The translations under genes were made by a program, and so were the position numbers. DNA of 64,000 nucleotides from assembly GCA_021771675.1 (NCBI GenBank), contig JAETOP010000003.1, forward strand, positions 19,011-83,010, read 5' to 3'. The DNA comes from Oscillospiraceae bacterium. Lineage in GTDB: Bacteria; Bacillota_A; Clostridia; Oscillospirales; Oscillospiraceae. Below are positions 1 through 8,064 of this stretch, one piece after another. Positions within the stretch are counted from its first letter, which is position 1. Each line of letters opens with the position of its first letter. The notes under the pieces are model-generated. The model was not told the origin of the DNA and made no database searches. It saw nothing but the letters and a program-made list of their open reading frames with translations.

Positions 1-1
1 C

Positions 2-115
2 CTCGCCCGCACCAGTCTGATTATTGTGGGAGACTGCCTGGGGGAGTGCAATGCCCGCTCCTTCCTCTATGATCCCAGCTATGAGCGGCCCTTCCATGAG
101 GCGGCAAAGCTATGA
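2..115 (+). CDS. cbiF: Cobalt-precorrin-4 methyltransferase (CbiF/CobM), C-terminal end only
   Basis: Only the last 37 codons and the stop lie in the window. They read LARTSLIIVGDCLGE followed by RSFLYDPSYERPFHE. This resembles the usual C-terminus of CbiF/CobM, where a strand ending in VG and a short helix lead to an S-x-LYDP-x-(F/Y) motif. The enzyme is the SAM-dependent C11-methyltransferase of the anaerobic cobalamin route. The stop TGA overlaps the ATG of cbiG in an ATGA, so the two genes are translationally coupled. The body of the gene lies to the left and cannot be checked. Confidence 0.75.
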   Translation, partial: LARTSLIIVGDCLGECNARSFLYDPSYERPFHEAAKL

Positions 116-1122
116 AGCTGGCGGTATTTGCCTTTACCCGCCGGGGCTGCCAAACCGCCCGGGAAGCCGCCCGGGCATTGAATCCACAGCAGTGCCGCCG
201 GTTCGCCCCGGAAAAATTCGGTCAAACGGATTTTGAAGCATATGCGCCCCCGCTGGCGGACTTCATGGCCCCGGTGTTTTCCTGGGCGGATGCCATTTTG
301 TTTGTGGGCAGCACCGGCATGGCCCTTCGGGCCATCGCCCCCTGGGTGCGGGATAAGAAAACGGATCCCGCCGTACTGGTGGTGGACGAGGGGGCGCATT
401 TTGTTATTCCGCTGCTCTCCGGCCATATCGGCGGGGCCAACGCCCTGGCCCGGCTGCTGGGGCCGTCCCTGGGTGCGCTGCCGGTGATTACCACCGCCAC
501 GGACACCCGGGGCCGCTTCTCCGTGGACGACTGGGCCGCCCGGAAGGGATTGACCATTGAAAATATGTCCGCCGCCAAAGCGGTGTCCGCTGCCATTTTA
601 GAGAGGGATGTGCCCCTGCTCAGCGATTTTCCCATTGCCTCCTCCCTGCCGCCGGGGGTCATCCTCGGAAAGGAAGGCAGCATCGGCATCTACATCGGCT
701 GGCAGAGGAAATTCCCCTTCACCACCACCCTGCGGCTGATTCCAAGGGTTTTGAACCTGGGCATCGGCTGCCGCAGAGGGACGACGGAGGAAAAAATCGC
801 CGCTGCCGTGGAGCGGGTTCTGGGGGATATTCCTCTGGGAGCGGTGGCCAAGGCAGCGTCCATCGACCTGAAACGAAGCGAGCCGGGGCTGCTGTCCTTC
901 TGCGCCCACCGGGGGCTCCCGGCAGTATTCTACAGCGCCGAAGAGCTGAACCGGGTTCCCGGGGATTTCCCAGCCTCGCAGCGGGTAAAAGCGGTCACCG
1001 GCGTGGACAATGTGTGCCAGCGTGCCGCCATGCTGGACGCAAAAAGATGTATTGTGGAAAAAACAACCCAGGACGGCGTCACCGTCGCTCTGGCAGAGAT
1101 GGAATGGGAGGCAGCATTTTGA
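112..1122 (+). CDS. cbiG: Cobalt-precorrin-5A hydrolase CbiG
   Basis: This 336-residue protein is the usual length for CbiG, which opens the delta-lactone ring of cobalt-precorrin-5A and releases acetaldehyde during anaerobic B12 synthesis. The N-terminal half holds the typical GSTGMALRAIAPW segment, a VVDEGAHFVIPLLSGHIGGAN core and a TATDTRGRFSVDDWA stretch. The C-terminal half begins near residue 205 with LNLGIGCRRGTTEEKI, the hallmark of the CobE/GbiG C-terminal domain. The start ATG overlaps the upstream stop, and the 3' end overlaps the proposed TTG start of cbiH. It sits between cbiF and cbiH, as expected for the pathway. Confidence 0.93.
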   Translation: MKLAVFAFTRRGCQTAREAARALNPQQCRRFAPEKFGQTDFEAYAPPLADFMAPVFSWADAILFVGSTGMALRAIAPWVRDKKTDPAVLVVDEGAHFVIPLLSGHIGGANALARLLGPSLGALPVITTATDTRGRFSVDDWAARKGLTIENMSAAKAVSAAILERDVPLLSDFPIASSLPPGVILGKEGSIGIYIGWQRKFPFTTTLRLIPRVLNLGIGCRRGTTEEKIAAAVERVLGDIPLGAVAKAASIDLKRSEPGLLSFCAHRGLPAVFYSAEELNRVPGDFPASQRVKAVTGVDNVCQRAAMLDAKRCIVEKTTQDGVTVALAEMEWEAAF

Positions 1123-1847
1123 AGCTGACGGTTGTGGGCATCGGCCCCGGAAATGAAGAGAATATGACCCTCCGGGCCTGCCGGGCCCTGGAAGAGGCCC
1201 AGGTGATTGTGGGCTATCAGGTCTATGTAAATCTGATAAAAGACCGGTATCCCGGGAAGGAATTTCTCACCACCGGCATGACCCAGGAGACCCGGCGCTG
1301 CCGGATGGCGCTGGAAGCGGCAAAAAAGGGGAAGAACGTAGCCATGGTCTGCTCCGGCGACAGTGGAGTCTACGGCATGGCGGCGCTGTGCTTTGAACTT
1401 CGGGGGGAGGAAGTATCTCCGGAAATCGAAGTGGTGCCCGGCCTCACCGCCGCCTGTTCCGGCGCTGCGGTGCTGGGAGCTCCCCTGACTCATGATTTTG
1501 CGGTTATCAGCCTCAGCGACCGGCTGACCCCCTGGGAGAAGATCGAGGAGCGTCTTCGCTGCGCCGCCCGGGGCGACTTCGCCATTGCCATCTACAACCC
1601 CAAGAGTCATGGCCGCCCTGACCATCTGCGCCGGGCCTGCGACATCCTTTTGGAAACGCTCCCGGAAAATCGGCTCTGCGGCGTGGCCCGCAACATCGGC
1701 CGGGAGGGGGAAGCGGCGGTGCTGCTGACCCTGAAGCAGCTGCGCGGCTACGATGCGGATATGTTCTGCACGGTGTTCATCGGAAACGAAATGACCCGCA
1801 CCGTGGGCGGGAAGCTGGTCACCCCCAGAGGCTACCGGGATGAATGA
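1119..1847 (+). CDS. cbiH: Cobalt-precorrin-3B C17-methyltransferase CbiH
   Basis: A 242-residue tetrapyrrole methylase. The N-terminus KLTVVGIGPGNEENMTLRA is the SAM-binding VGIGPG loop. VCSGDSGVYGMA, VVPGLTAACSGAAVLGAPL and AIYNPKSHGRPDHL are family blocks of CbiH/CobJ, which contracts the ring by methylating C17. I chose a TTG start at 1119. GGGAGG at 1106-1111 stands 7 bases before it, and the TTG overlaps the cbiG stop as TTGA. An ATG at 1104 in the same frame would put the ribosome site inside the coding region. The 3' end overlaps the next gene by 8 bases. Confidence 0.92.
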   Translation: MKLTVVGIGPGNEENMTLRACRALEEAQVIVGYQVYVNLIKDRYPGKEFLTTGMTQETRRCRMALEAAKKGKNVAMVCSGDSGVYGMAALCFELRGEEVSPEIEVVPGLTAACSGAAVLGAPLTHDFAVISLSDRLTPWEKIEERLRCAARGDFAIAIYNPKSHGRPDHLRRACDILLETLPENRLCGVARNIGREGEAAVLLTLKQLRGYDADMFCTVFIGNEMTRTVGGKLVTPRGYRDE

Positions 1848-3783
1848 AATCTGTATTTTTGCCGGCACCAGCGAGGGACGGGAATTGACCCAGCTGCTGC
1901 GCCGCCAGGGCATCCGGGTCTATGCCTGTGTGGCCACGGAGTACGGCCAGACTTTGCTGGAAGCGGGAGAAAACGTCCATACCGGAAGGCTGAGCCGGGA
2001 GCAGATGGAGGAGCTGCTCACCCAGAGGCGGTTCGACTGCGTGGTGGATGCCACCCATCCCTATGCCGCCCTGGTGACAGAAAACCTGCAAGCCGCCTGC
2101 ACCGCCACAGGAACGGAATATCTGCGGCTGCTCCGGGGCAGCAGCGAGTTTCCCCGGGACTGCATCTGGGTCCAGGACACTGCCCAGGCGGTTCAAAAGC
2201 TGCAAGAGCTCCCGGGAAATGTCCTGCTCACCACCGGAAGCAAGGAGCTGGCTGCGTTTGCCCAACTGCCGGACTTCGCCCAGCGCTGCTATGCCCGGGT
2301 GCTTCCCGTGGAGGGGAGTATCTGCGCCTGCCGGGAGGCAGGACTGCCCGCAAGCCACATCTATGCCATGCAGGGGCCCTTTTCCCTGGAAATGAATCTG
2401 GCCCAGCTCCACTGCTGCAACGCCGCTGTCCTTGTCACCAAGGAGGCAGGGGCCAAGGGCGGCTTCCCGGAAAAGGCCCAGGCCGCCGCCCAGGCGGGAG
2501 TGAAGCTTCTGGTGATCGGAAGACCGCCCCAGACAGCGGGGATGGACTTTCCCCAAATGGCGGCGCTGCTGGCCCGGCGCTTCGGCTTCTCCCTGTCCCC
2601 AGAGGTGGCAGTGGTGGGAATGGGCCCCGGCGGAAGGGAGCACCGAACCCAGGCCGCCCAGCAGGCCCTCCAGGAGGCGGAGTGCCTCATCGGAGCCAGG
2701 CGGATGCTGGAAGCTACCGCCCTGCCGGGGCAAATCTGCTGTGAGGCCGTCGCCCCGGAGAAAATCCGGGAGGCAATCTTTGCCCACCCGGAGTGCAGCC
2801 GGTTCGCCGTGGTGCTTTCCGGGGACGTGGGCTTCTACAGCGGGGCCAGAAAGCTTCTGCCCCTGCTGACGGACTGCAAGGCCAAGCTCCTGCCGGGCAT
2901 CAGCAGTCTGAGTATGCTGTGCAGCCGCCTGGGCGTGAGCTATGAGGATGCGGTGAGCGTCAGCCTCCATGGACGGGAAATGGGAATTGCCGCCGTTTTG
3001 GCCCGGGAACCCAAGGTTTTCGTCCTGGTGGGGGGAGAGGACGGCATGGGGAAGTTGTGCCGCCATCTGGTGGAATTCGGCTTTGGAGCCGTGGACGTCT
3101 CGGTGGGAGAGCGGCTGGGCTACCCGGAGGAGAGGATCACCCGGGGCACCGCCGCCCAGCTGGCGGGAGAGCGCTTCGACAGTCTCAGCGCAGCGCTGAT
3201 TACCCACGAAGTCACCCAGCCCGCTGCCCCCGGCTGGAAGGACGAGGTTTTCCTGCGGGAAAAACGGGTGCCCATGACCAAGCGGGACATCCGTTCCGCC
3301 GTGCTGGCCCGGCTGGAGCTTCGCTGGGACGCAGTCTGCTGGGACATCGGTGCGGGCACCGGCTCCGTCTCTGTGGAGATGGCAGCCCAGTGCCCCTGGG
3401 GAAAAGTCTATGCCGTGGAAAAAGAGCCGGAGGCCATGGCCCTGTTGGAGAAAAACCGGCGATTGCACCACATGGACAATGTAATCCCCGTCCCGGGTAC
3501 GGCCCCGGAGGCCTGTTATGATCTTCCCGCCCCCACCCATGTGTTCATTGGGGGCAGCGGCGGGAATATGGAGGAAATTCTGGAACTGGCTCGGCGGAAA
3601 AATCCCGAGGTGCGGGTGGTGGCCACGGCCATCGCCCTGGAGACCCTGGCGGAGCTGGGCCGGTTCCCCGGGGCTGATGTGACCTGCCTTACTGCTGCCC
3701 AGGGAAAGGCCCTGGGAAGCCATACCCTGATGCAGGGGCAGAACCCGGTATACATCTTTACATTTCAAGGTGATGGACAATGA
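1840..3783 (+). CDS. Trifunctional CbiJ-CbiE-CbiT fusion
   Basis: One 647-residue chain joins three corrin enzymes. Residues 1 to about 250 are precorrin-6A reductase (CbiJ/CobK): ICIFAGTSEGRELTQLL dinucleotide loop, VVDATHPYAALVTEN, and TKEAGAKGGFPEKAQAA. Residues about 258-455 are CbiE, the C5-methyltransferase, with VAVVGMGPGG and VVLSGDVGFYSGA. Residues about 465-647 are CbiT, the C15-methyltransferase/decarboxylase, with PMTKRDIRSAVLARL, WDIGAGTGSVSVEMA and FIGGSGGNMEEIL. CbiE-CbiT fusions (CobL) are common. A CbiJ domain in front is less usual. All three signatures look intact, so the fusion is probably functional. The start overlaps cbiH and the end overlaps cbiB (ATGA). Confidence 0.93.
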   Translation: MNEICIFAGTSEGRELTQLLRRQGIRVYACVATEYGQTLLEAGENVHTGRLSREQMEELLTQRRFDCVVDATHPYAALVTENLQAACTATGTEYLRLLRGSSEFPRDCIWVQDTAQAVQKLQELPGNVLLTTGSKELAAFAQLPDFAQRCYARVLPVEGSICACREAGLPASHIYAMQGPFSLEMNLAQLHCCNAAVLVTKEAGAKGGFPEKAQAAAQAGVKLLVIGRPPQTAGMDFPQMAALLARRFGFSLSPEVAVVGMGPGGREHRTQAAQQALQEAECLIGARRMLEATALPGQICCEAVAPEKIREAIFAHPECSRFAVVLSGDVGFYSGARKLLPLLTDCKAKLLPGISSLSMLCSRLGVSYEDAVSVSLHGREMGIAAVLAREPKVFVLVGGEDGMGKLCRHLVEFGFGAVDVSVGERLGYPEERITRGTAAQLAGERFDSLSAALITHEVTQPAAPGWKDEVFLREKRVPMTKRDIRSAVLARLELRWDAVCWDIGAGTGSVSVEMAAQCPWGKVYAVEKEPEAMALLEKNRRLHHMDNVIPVPGTAPEACYDLPAPTHVFIGGSGGNMEEILELARRKNPEVRVVATAIALETLAELGRFPGADVTCLTAAQGKALGSHTLMQGQNPVYIFTFQGDGQ

Positions 3784-4742
3784 AACAACGGGCCTTGGCG
3801 CTGATGATCGGCTTTGCCATTGACCTTCTTTTGGGAGACCCCCACAGCCTGCCCCACCCGGTGGTGCTGATGGGAAAGTTGATTTCGTTCCTGAGAAAGC
3901 ATCTGTGCCGCCTCTTTCCAAAAACGGAGTTGGGAGAGCGGGCAGCGGGCGGGGTGCTCTGGCTGATTACCCTGGGTCTTTCCGGAGCGGTGCCTTTTGG
4001 AATCCTTCTGCTCTGTCGGAGCCGCTCTGCCTGGCTGGCACTGGGGGTGGAGAGCCTGATGTGCTGGCAGATCATCGCCCCCCGGAGTCTGCGGGACGAG
4101 AGTATGGAGGTATACAAAGCCCTGAAAAGCGGCTCCATCCGGAAAGCCCGGAATGCGGTGTCCATGATCGTGGGCCGGGATACGGAAAATCTGGATGAAG
4201 CCGCCGTGGCCCGGGCGGCGGTGGAGACTGTGGCGGAGAATGCCTCCGACGGGGTGATCGCTCCCCTGCTGTTCCTGGCTTTGGGGGGCGCTCCCCTGGG
4301 CTTTTGCTACAAGGCCGTGAACACCATGGATTCCATGCTGGGCTACATAGAGCCCCCCTACCGGAACATCGGCTTTGTCCCGGCAAAAATGGACGATCTT
4401 TTTAATTTCCTCCCCGCCCGGCTCAGCGCCCTGCTGATGCTGCCGGTGGGGGCAGTTCTGGGACTGGATGTGAAAAACGGCTGGAAAATCTTTCGCCGGG
4501 ACCGGTACAACCATGCCAGCCCCAACTCCGCCCAAACGGAGTCCGTCTGCGCCGGGCTGCTGGGACTGCGGCTGGCAGGGGATGCCAGCTACCACGGCGT
4601 TTTACACAAGAAAAAATTCATTGGCGACCCTCTGCGGGAAATCTCCCCGGAGGACATTCCAATCAGCTGCCGGCTGATGTACGGCACAGCCATTTTAATG
4701 CTGGCACTGTGTATCGTCACCTTGTCGGTTCTGTCTTTGTGA
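3780..4742 (+). CDS. cbiB: Adenosylcobinamide-phosphate synthase CbiB
   Basis: A 320-residue integral membrane protein that attaches the aminopropanol(-phosphate) arm to adenosylcobyric acid. Family marks are FAIDLLLGDPHSLPHPV near the N-terminus, SMIVGRDTENLDE, AVETVAENASDGVIAPL, YKAVNTMDSMLGY and RDRYNHASPNSAQTES. Several hydrophobic segments alternate with these cytoplasmic motifs. Length is normal. The ATG overlaps the stop of the fusion gene, and cobD, which supplies aminopropanol phosphate, starts 7 bases after the stop. That gene order makes the assignment firm. Confidence 0.95.
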   Translation: MKQRALALMIGFAIDLLLGDPHSLPHPVVLMGKLISFLRKHLCRLFPKTELGERAAGGVLWLITLGLSGAVPFGILLLCRSRSAWLALGVESLMCWQIIAPRSLRDESMEVYKALKSGSIRKARNAVSMIVGRDTENLDEAAVARAAVETVAENASDGVIAPLLFLALGGAPLGFCYKAVNTMDSMLGYIEPPYRNIGFVPAKMDDLFNFLPARLSALLMLPVGAVLGLDVKNGWKIFRRDRYNHASPNSAQTESVCAGLLGLRLAGDASYHGVLHKKKFIGDPLREISPEDIPISCRLMYGTAILMLALCIVTLSVLSL

Positions 4743-4749
4743 GGCAACT

Positions 4750-5805
4750 ATGCTCTATCAAACTGAAAACCCCCACGGCGGCGAAATATACGACCATCCC
4801 GCCGTGCTGGACTTTTCCGCCAACATCAATCCCCTGGGCACGCCTCCGGGGGTGCTTTCGGCGGTGGCAGCTTCCCTGCCAAATTTGAGCCGGTATCCCG
4901 ACCCCTATTGCCGGGATCTGGTGGCGGCGATCTCCAAATATGAACAGCTGCCCCGGGAACAGATTCTCTGCGGCAACGGGGCAGCGGAGCTGATTTTCTC
5001 CTTTTGCGGTGCGCTGAATCCCCGGCGGGCCATGGTACTCGCCCCCAGCTTCTCGGAGTATGAGGCGGCGCTGAGAGCCGCCGGATGTACTGTGGATCGC
5101 TTCTGTCTCTCCAAAGAGAAGGGGCTGGCCCTGGGAGAGGATTTTCTGGAAAATCTCCAGCGCTTTGACGGCTCCCTTCTGATGCTCTGCAATCCCAACA
5201 ATCCCACAGGCCGGGTGATCGAGAAGCCTGTGATGGAGGAAATTCTCTCGGCCTGCCGCCGGAAGGACATCTTTCTGTTTGTGGACGAATGCTTTCTGGA
5301 TCTGACGGAGGGCGGGGAGGCGCTGTCCCTGAAAGGAGAGCTTTCCGGCTGTGAAAACCTGCTGCTTTTAAAGGCCTTTACCAAAAGCTATGGCATGGCG
5401 GGACTTCGGCTGGGCTACTGCCTGTCCGGCAATTCCGGGCTGCTGCGGCAAATGGGTCAGCGGGTTCAGGCCTGGAATGTCTCCCTTCCCGCCCAGCTGG
5501 CGGGGGTGGCGGCGTTAAAGGAGCAGGACTTTCTGAACCGGGCCAGGGAGATCATCCATTCCCAGCGGCCAATGATGATGGAGGCAATGAGGGGGATGGG
5601 GCTGACCGTTATCCCCTCCCGGGTAAATTTTCTGCTGTTTTACAGCGAAATCGAGCTCCGTACTCCCCTGTTGGAACGGGGCATCCAAATCCGCAGCTGC
5701 TCAAACTTCCCAGGCCTGGGCCCTGGCTGGTATCGGGCGGCGGTGAAGCTGCCGGAGGAAAACAAACGTCTACTGACCGCAATGGAGGAAATTCTGCATG
5801 GCTAA
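4750..5805 (+). CDS. cobD: Threonine-phosphate decarboxylase CobD
   Basis: A 351-residue fold-type I PLP enzyme of the histidinol-phosphate aminotransferase family. It shows DFSANINPLGTP at the N-terminus, CNPNNPTGRV, DECFLDLTEGG, and the PLP lysine K212 in LKAFTKSYGMAGLRLGY. The NPLG start and its place between cbiB and cbiP favour CobD, which makes (R)-1-amino-2-propanol phosphate from threonine phosphate, over HisC. The reading frame overlaps cbiP by 8 bases. A HisC-like side activity cannot be excluded from sequence alone. Confidence 0.9.
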   Translation: MLYQTENPHGGEIYDHPAVLDFSANINPLGTPPGVLSAVAASLPNLSRYPDPYCRDLVAAISKYEQLPREQILCGNGAAELIFSFCGALNPRRAMVLAPSFSEYEAALRAAGCTVDRFCLSKEKGLALGEDFLENLQRFDGSLLMLCNPNNPTGRVIEKPVMEEILSACRRKDIFLFVDECFLDLTEGGEALSLKGELSGCENLLLLKAFTKSYGMAGLRLGYCLSGNSGLLRQMGQRVQAWNVSLPAQLAGVAALKEQDFLNRAREIIHSQRPMMMEAMRGMGLTVIPSRVNFLLFYSEIELRTPLLERGIQIRSCSNFPGLGPGWYRAAVKLPEENKRLLTAMEEILHG

Positions 5806-7261
5806 GAACATTATGATTCAGGGCACCATGTCCGGGGCCGGAAAGAGTCTGATTGCCGCCGGGCTCTGCCGCCTGTTCAAGCAGGAGGGCTACCGGGTGG
5901 CCCCCTTCAAAAGCCAAAACATGGCCCTGAACTCCTTCATCACCGCCTCCGGGGCGGAAATGGGCCGGGCCCAGGTGGTTCAGGCGGAGGCAGCGGGGAT
6001 CGACCCGGATGTGCGGATGAACCCCATTCTCCTTAAACCCACCACCGATGTGGGCAGTCAGGTGATCGTCAACGGGGTGGTTCAGGGCAATATGCGGGCC
6101 ATGGAATACTACCGCCGGAAGCGGGAGTTTATCCCCACGGTGCTGGAAGCCTACCGCTCATTGGATGCGGAATTCGACATCATTGTCATTGAGGGGGCCG
6201 GAAGCCCGGCGGAGATCAATCTGAAAAATGAGGACATTGTAAACATGGGCCTGGCCAGGCTGGTGGACGCTCCGGTGCTGCTGGTGGGGGACATTGACCG
6301 GGGCGGCGTATTCGCCCAGCTCTTCGGCACCATCGCCCTGCTGGAGCCGGAGGAAAAGCAGAGGATTAAAGGCACCATTGTGAACAAATTCCGGGGGGAC
6401 CGGGCCATTTTGCAGCCGGGCATCGATATTTTGGAGCGAATCTGCGGGGTGCCGGTGGCAGGGGTGGTGCCCTATGCCCACCTGGACATCGACGACGAGG
6501 ACAGCCTCTCCCCCCGGCTTCATTCCTCCAATGTCCGCAAGGCCGTGGACATTGCCGTAATCCAGCTGCCCCGGATTTCCAATTTCACCGACGTCACTCC
6601 CCTGGGGCGGTATGAACATGTATCCCTTCGCTACATCCAGCGGCCCGATCAGCTGGGTGAGCCGGACATGATTGTGCTCCCCGGCACCAAGAGCACCATC
6701 TCGGATTTGCTCTGGCTCCGGCAGACCGGGCTGGAAGGGGCGATTTTGAAGCAGGCTGCCCGGGGGTGCGTAATCTTCGGCATCTGCGGCGGCTTTCAGA
6801 TGCTGGGCAGCGCCATCAGCGACCCCCAGCAGGTGGAGGCGGCAGGGCTGACCCGGGTTAACGGGATGAAACTGCTGGATATGGACACGGTGTTTGAGGA
6901 GGAAAAGGTTCAGCGCCAAGTGAGCGGCATTTTCCCACTTATAGACGGTGTGTTTCAGAGGCTTTCCGGGAAAAGCTACCATGGCTACGAGATTCACATG
7001 GGCCGCAGCGGTCAGGGAAGCCGGCCGCTGCTATGCCGGGGAAATGTGTACGGCAGCTATGTCCACGGCATCTTCGACGGGGACGGCATTGCCGATGCCA
7101 TTGTGAACGCCCTGGCAGAGCGGAAGGGCGTGCGTCTGGACTGCCTTGCAGGCTTCAATCCAGAAGCGTATAAGCAGCGGCAGTACGACCTGCTGGCGGA
7201 TGCCCTGCGCTCCGGACTGGACATGAATTTTGTCCACCGGGTTTTGAATCGGGAGGTTTGA
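5798..7261 (+). CDS. cbiP: Cobyric acid synthase CbiP
   Basis: A 487-residue glutamine-dependent amidotransferase that amidates four side chains of adenosylcobyrinic a,c-diamide. The N-terminal half is a dethiobiotin-synthetase-like ATP domain with IQGTMSGAGKSLIAAGLCR and KSQNMALNSFIT. The C-terminal half is a triad glutaminase-like domain with IVLPGTKSTISDL, the nucleophile in IFGICGGFQMLG, and histidines in GYEIHMG and GSYVHGIFD. Length is normal for CobQ/CbiP. The stop lies 2 bases before the proposed start of cbiL, whose ribosome site is inside the cbiP 3' end. Confidence 0.96.
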   Translation: MAKNIMIQGTMSGAGKSLIAAGLCRLFKQEGYRVAPFKSQNMALNSFITASGAEMGRAQVVQAEAAGIDPDVRMNPILLKPTTDVGSQVIVNGVVQGNMRAMEYYRRKREFIPTVLEAYRSLDAEFDIIVIEGAGSPAEINLKNEDIVNMGLARLVDAPVLLVGDIDRGGVFAQLFGTIALLEPEEKQRIKGTIVNKFRGDRAILQPGIDILERICGVPVAGVVPYAHLDIDDEDSLSPRLHSSNVRKAVDIAVIQLPRISNFTDVTPLGRYEHVSLRYIQRPDQLGEPDMIVLPGTKSTISDLLWLRQTGLEGAILKQAARGCVIFGICGGFQMLGSAISDPQQVEAAGLTRVNGMKLLDMDTVFEEEKVQRQVSGIFPLIDGVFQRLSGKSYHGYEIHMGRSGQGSRPLLCRGNVYGSYVHGIFDGDGIADAIVNALAERKGVRLDCLAGFNPEAYKQRQYDLLADALRSGLDMNFVHRVLNREV

Positions 7262-7263
7262 CC

Positions 7264-7941
7264 ATGGAAAAAGGAATCCTCTACGGCGTGGGGGTGGGCC
7301 CGGGAGACCCGGAGCTGATGACCCTAAAGGCTGTGAACATCGCCCGGCAGGCGGACATCATCGCCATTCCCCGGAAGGACAGCGGGAAATGCACCGCTCT
7401 GGGCATTGCCCTGAAAGCGGTGCCGGAATTGAAGGATAAGCCCCTTCTGCCTGTGGAGATGCCCATGACTAAGAACGGGGAAAAGCTGGAGCAGGCCTAC
7501 GCCGCCGGAGCGGAGGCTCTGATTCGGGAGCTGGACAAGGGGAGAAGGGTGTGTTTTCTAACCCTGGGGGATCCCACGGTGTATTCCACCTACCTGTATC
7601 TCCACAAAAGGGTGGCAGCCGCAGGATACCGGGCGGAGATCGTCCCCGGGGTTCCCTCTTTCTGCGCCGCTGCGGCGGAGCTGGGCACCAGCCTGTGTGA
7701 GAACGGCCAGCAGCTGCACATCATCCCTGGCACCTACACCCCCAGAGAGGCTCTGGACTATCCCGGGGTGAAGGTGCTGATGAAAAACAATCTACCCGCC
7801 ACTCTGGCCGCCCTGAAGGAGCAGGGCCAGGAGGCGATGATGGCAGAGAACTGCGGCATGGAGCATCAGCGGCTGTTCCGCCGCCTGGAAGACATTCCGG
7901 AGGACGGAGGCTATTTCTCCCTGCTCATTGTAAAGGACTGA
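7264..7941 (+). CDS. cbiL: Cobalt-precorrin-2 C20-methyltransferase CbiL
   Basis: A 225-residue tetrapyrrole methylase. The SAM loop is GVGVGPGDPELMTLKAV, followed by VCFLTLGDPTVYSTYLYL and EIVPGVPSFCAAAAELG, typical of CbiL/CobI, which methylates C20 early in the pathway. I place the start at ATG 7264, just after the cbiP stop, because GGGAGG at 7251-7256 is 7 bases upstream. An in-frame TTG at 7258 would lie too close to that site. This is the last gene of the operon and is followed by a clear intrinsic terminator. Confidence 0.93.
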   Translation: MEKGILYGVGVGPGDPELMTLKAVNIARQADIIAIPRKDSGKCTALGIALKAVPELKDKPLLPVEMPMTKNGEKLEQAYAAGAEALIRELDKGRRVCFLTLGDPTVYSTYLYLHKRVAAAGYRAEIVPGVPSFCAAAAELGTSLCENGQQLHIIPGTYTPREALDYPGVKVLMKNNLPATLAALKEQGQEAMMAENCGMEHQRLFRRLEDIPEDGGYFSLLIVKD

Positions 7942-7962
7942 AGCGCGGGCAGAGCCCGCTAT

Positions 7963-7990
7963 AAGAGGCCGTTTGGTGCGGCCTCTTTTT
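7963..7990 (+). terminator. Intrinsic terminator of the cobalamin operon
   Basis: AAGAGGCC and GGCCTCTT form an 8-bp stem around a 9-base loop and run straight into a T tract. It begins 22 bases after the cbiL stop and ends just before the next promoter. Confidence 0.85.
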
Positions 7991-7993
7991 CTA

Positions 7994-8022
7994 TTGACCT
8001 GACTGTGTTTTCGGGGTACAAT
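7994..8022 (+). promoter_or_regulatory. SigA-type promoter of the GH3 gene
   Basis: TTGACC at 7994-7999 and TACAAT at 8017-8022 are separated by exactly 17 bases. It stands between the upstream terminator and the GH3 ribosome site, and it rules out the upstream in-frame start at 8005. Confidence 0.85.
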
Positions 8023-8064
8023 GGGAGCAGAAATCATTACCCAGGAAAGGAAAGGTGTATCCAT

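Noticed and set aside
1819..3921. 700-codon open frame on the minus strand
   Set aside because: It is the antisense shadow of the GC-rich CbiJ-E-T fusion. It lacks family motifs and a ribosome site, and its composition is that of a shadow frame.
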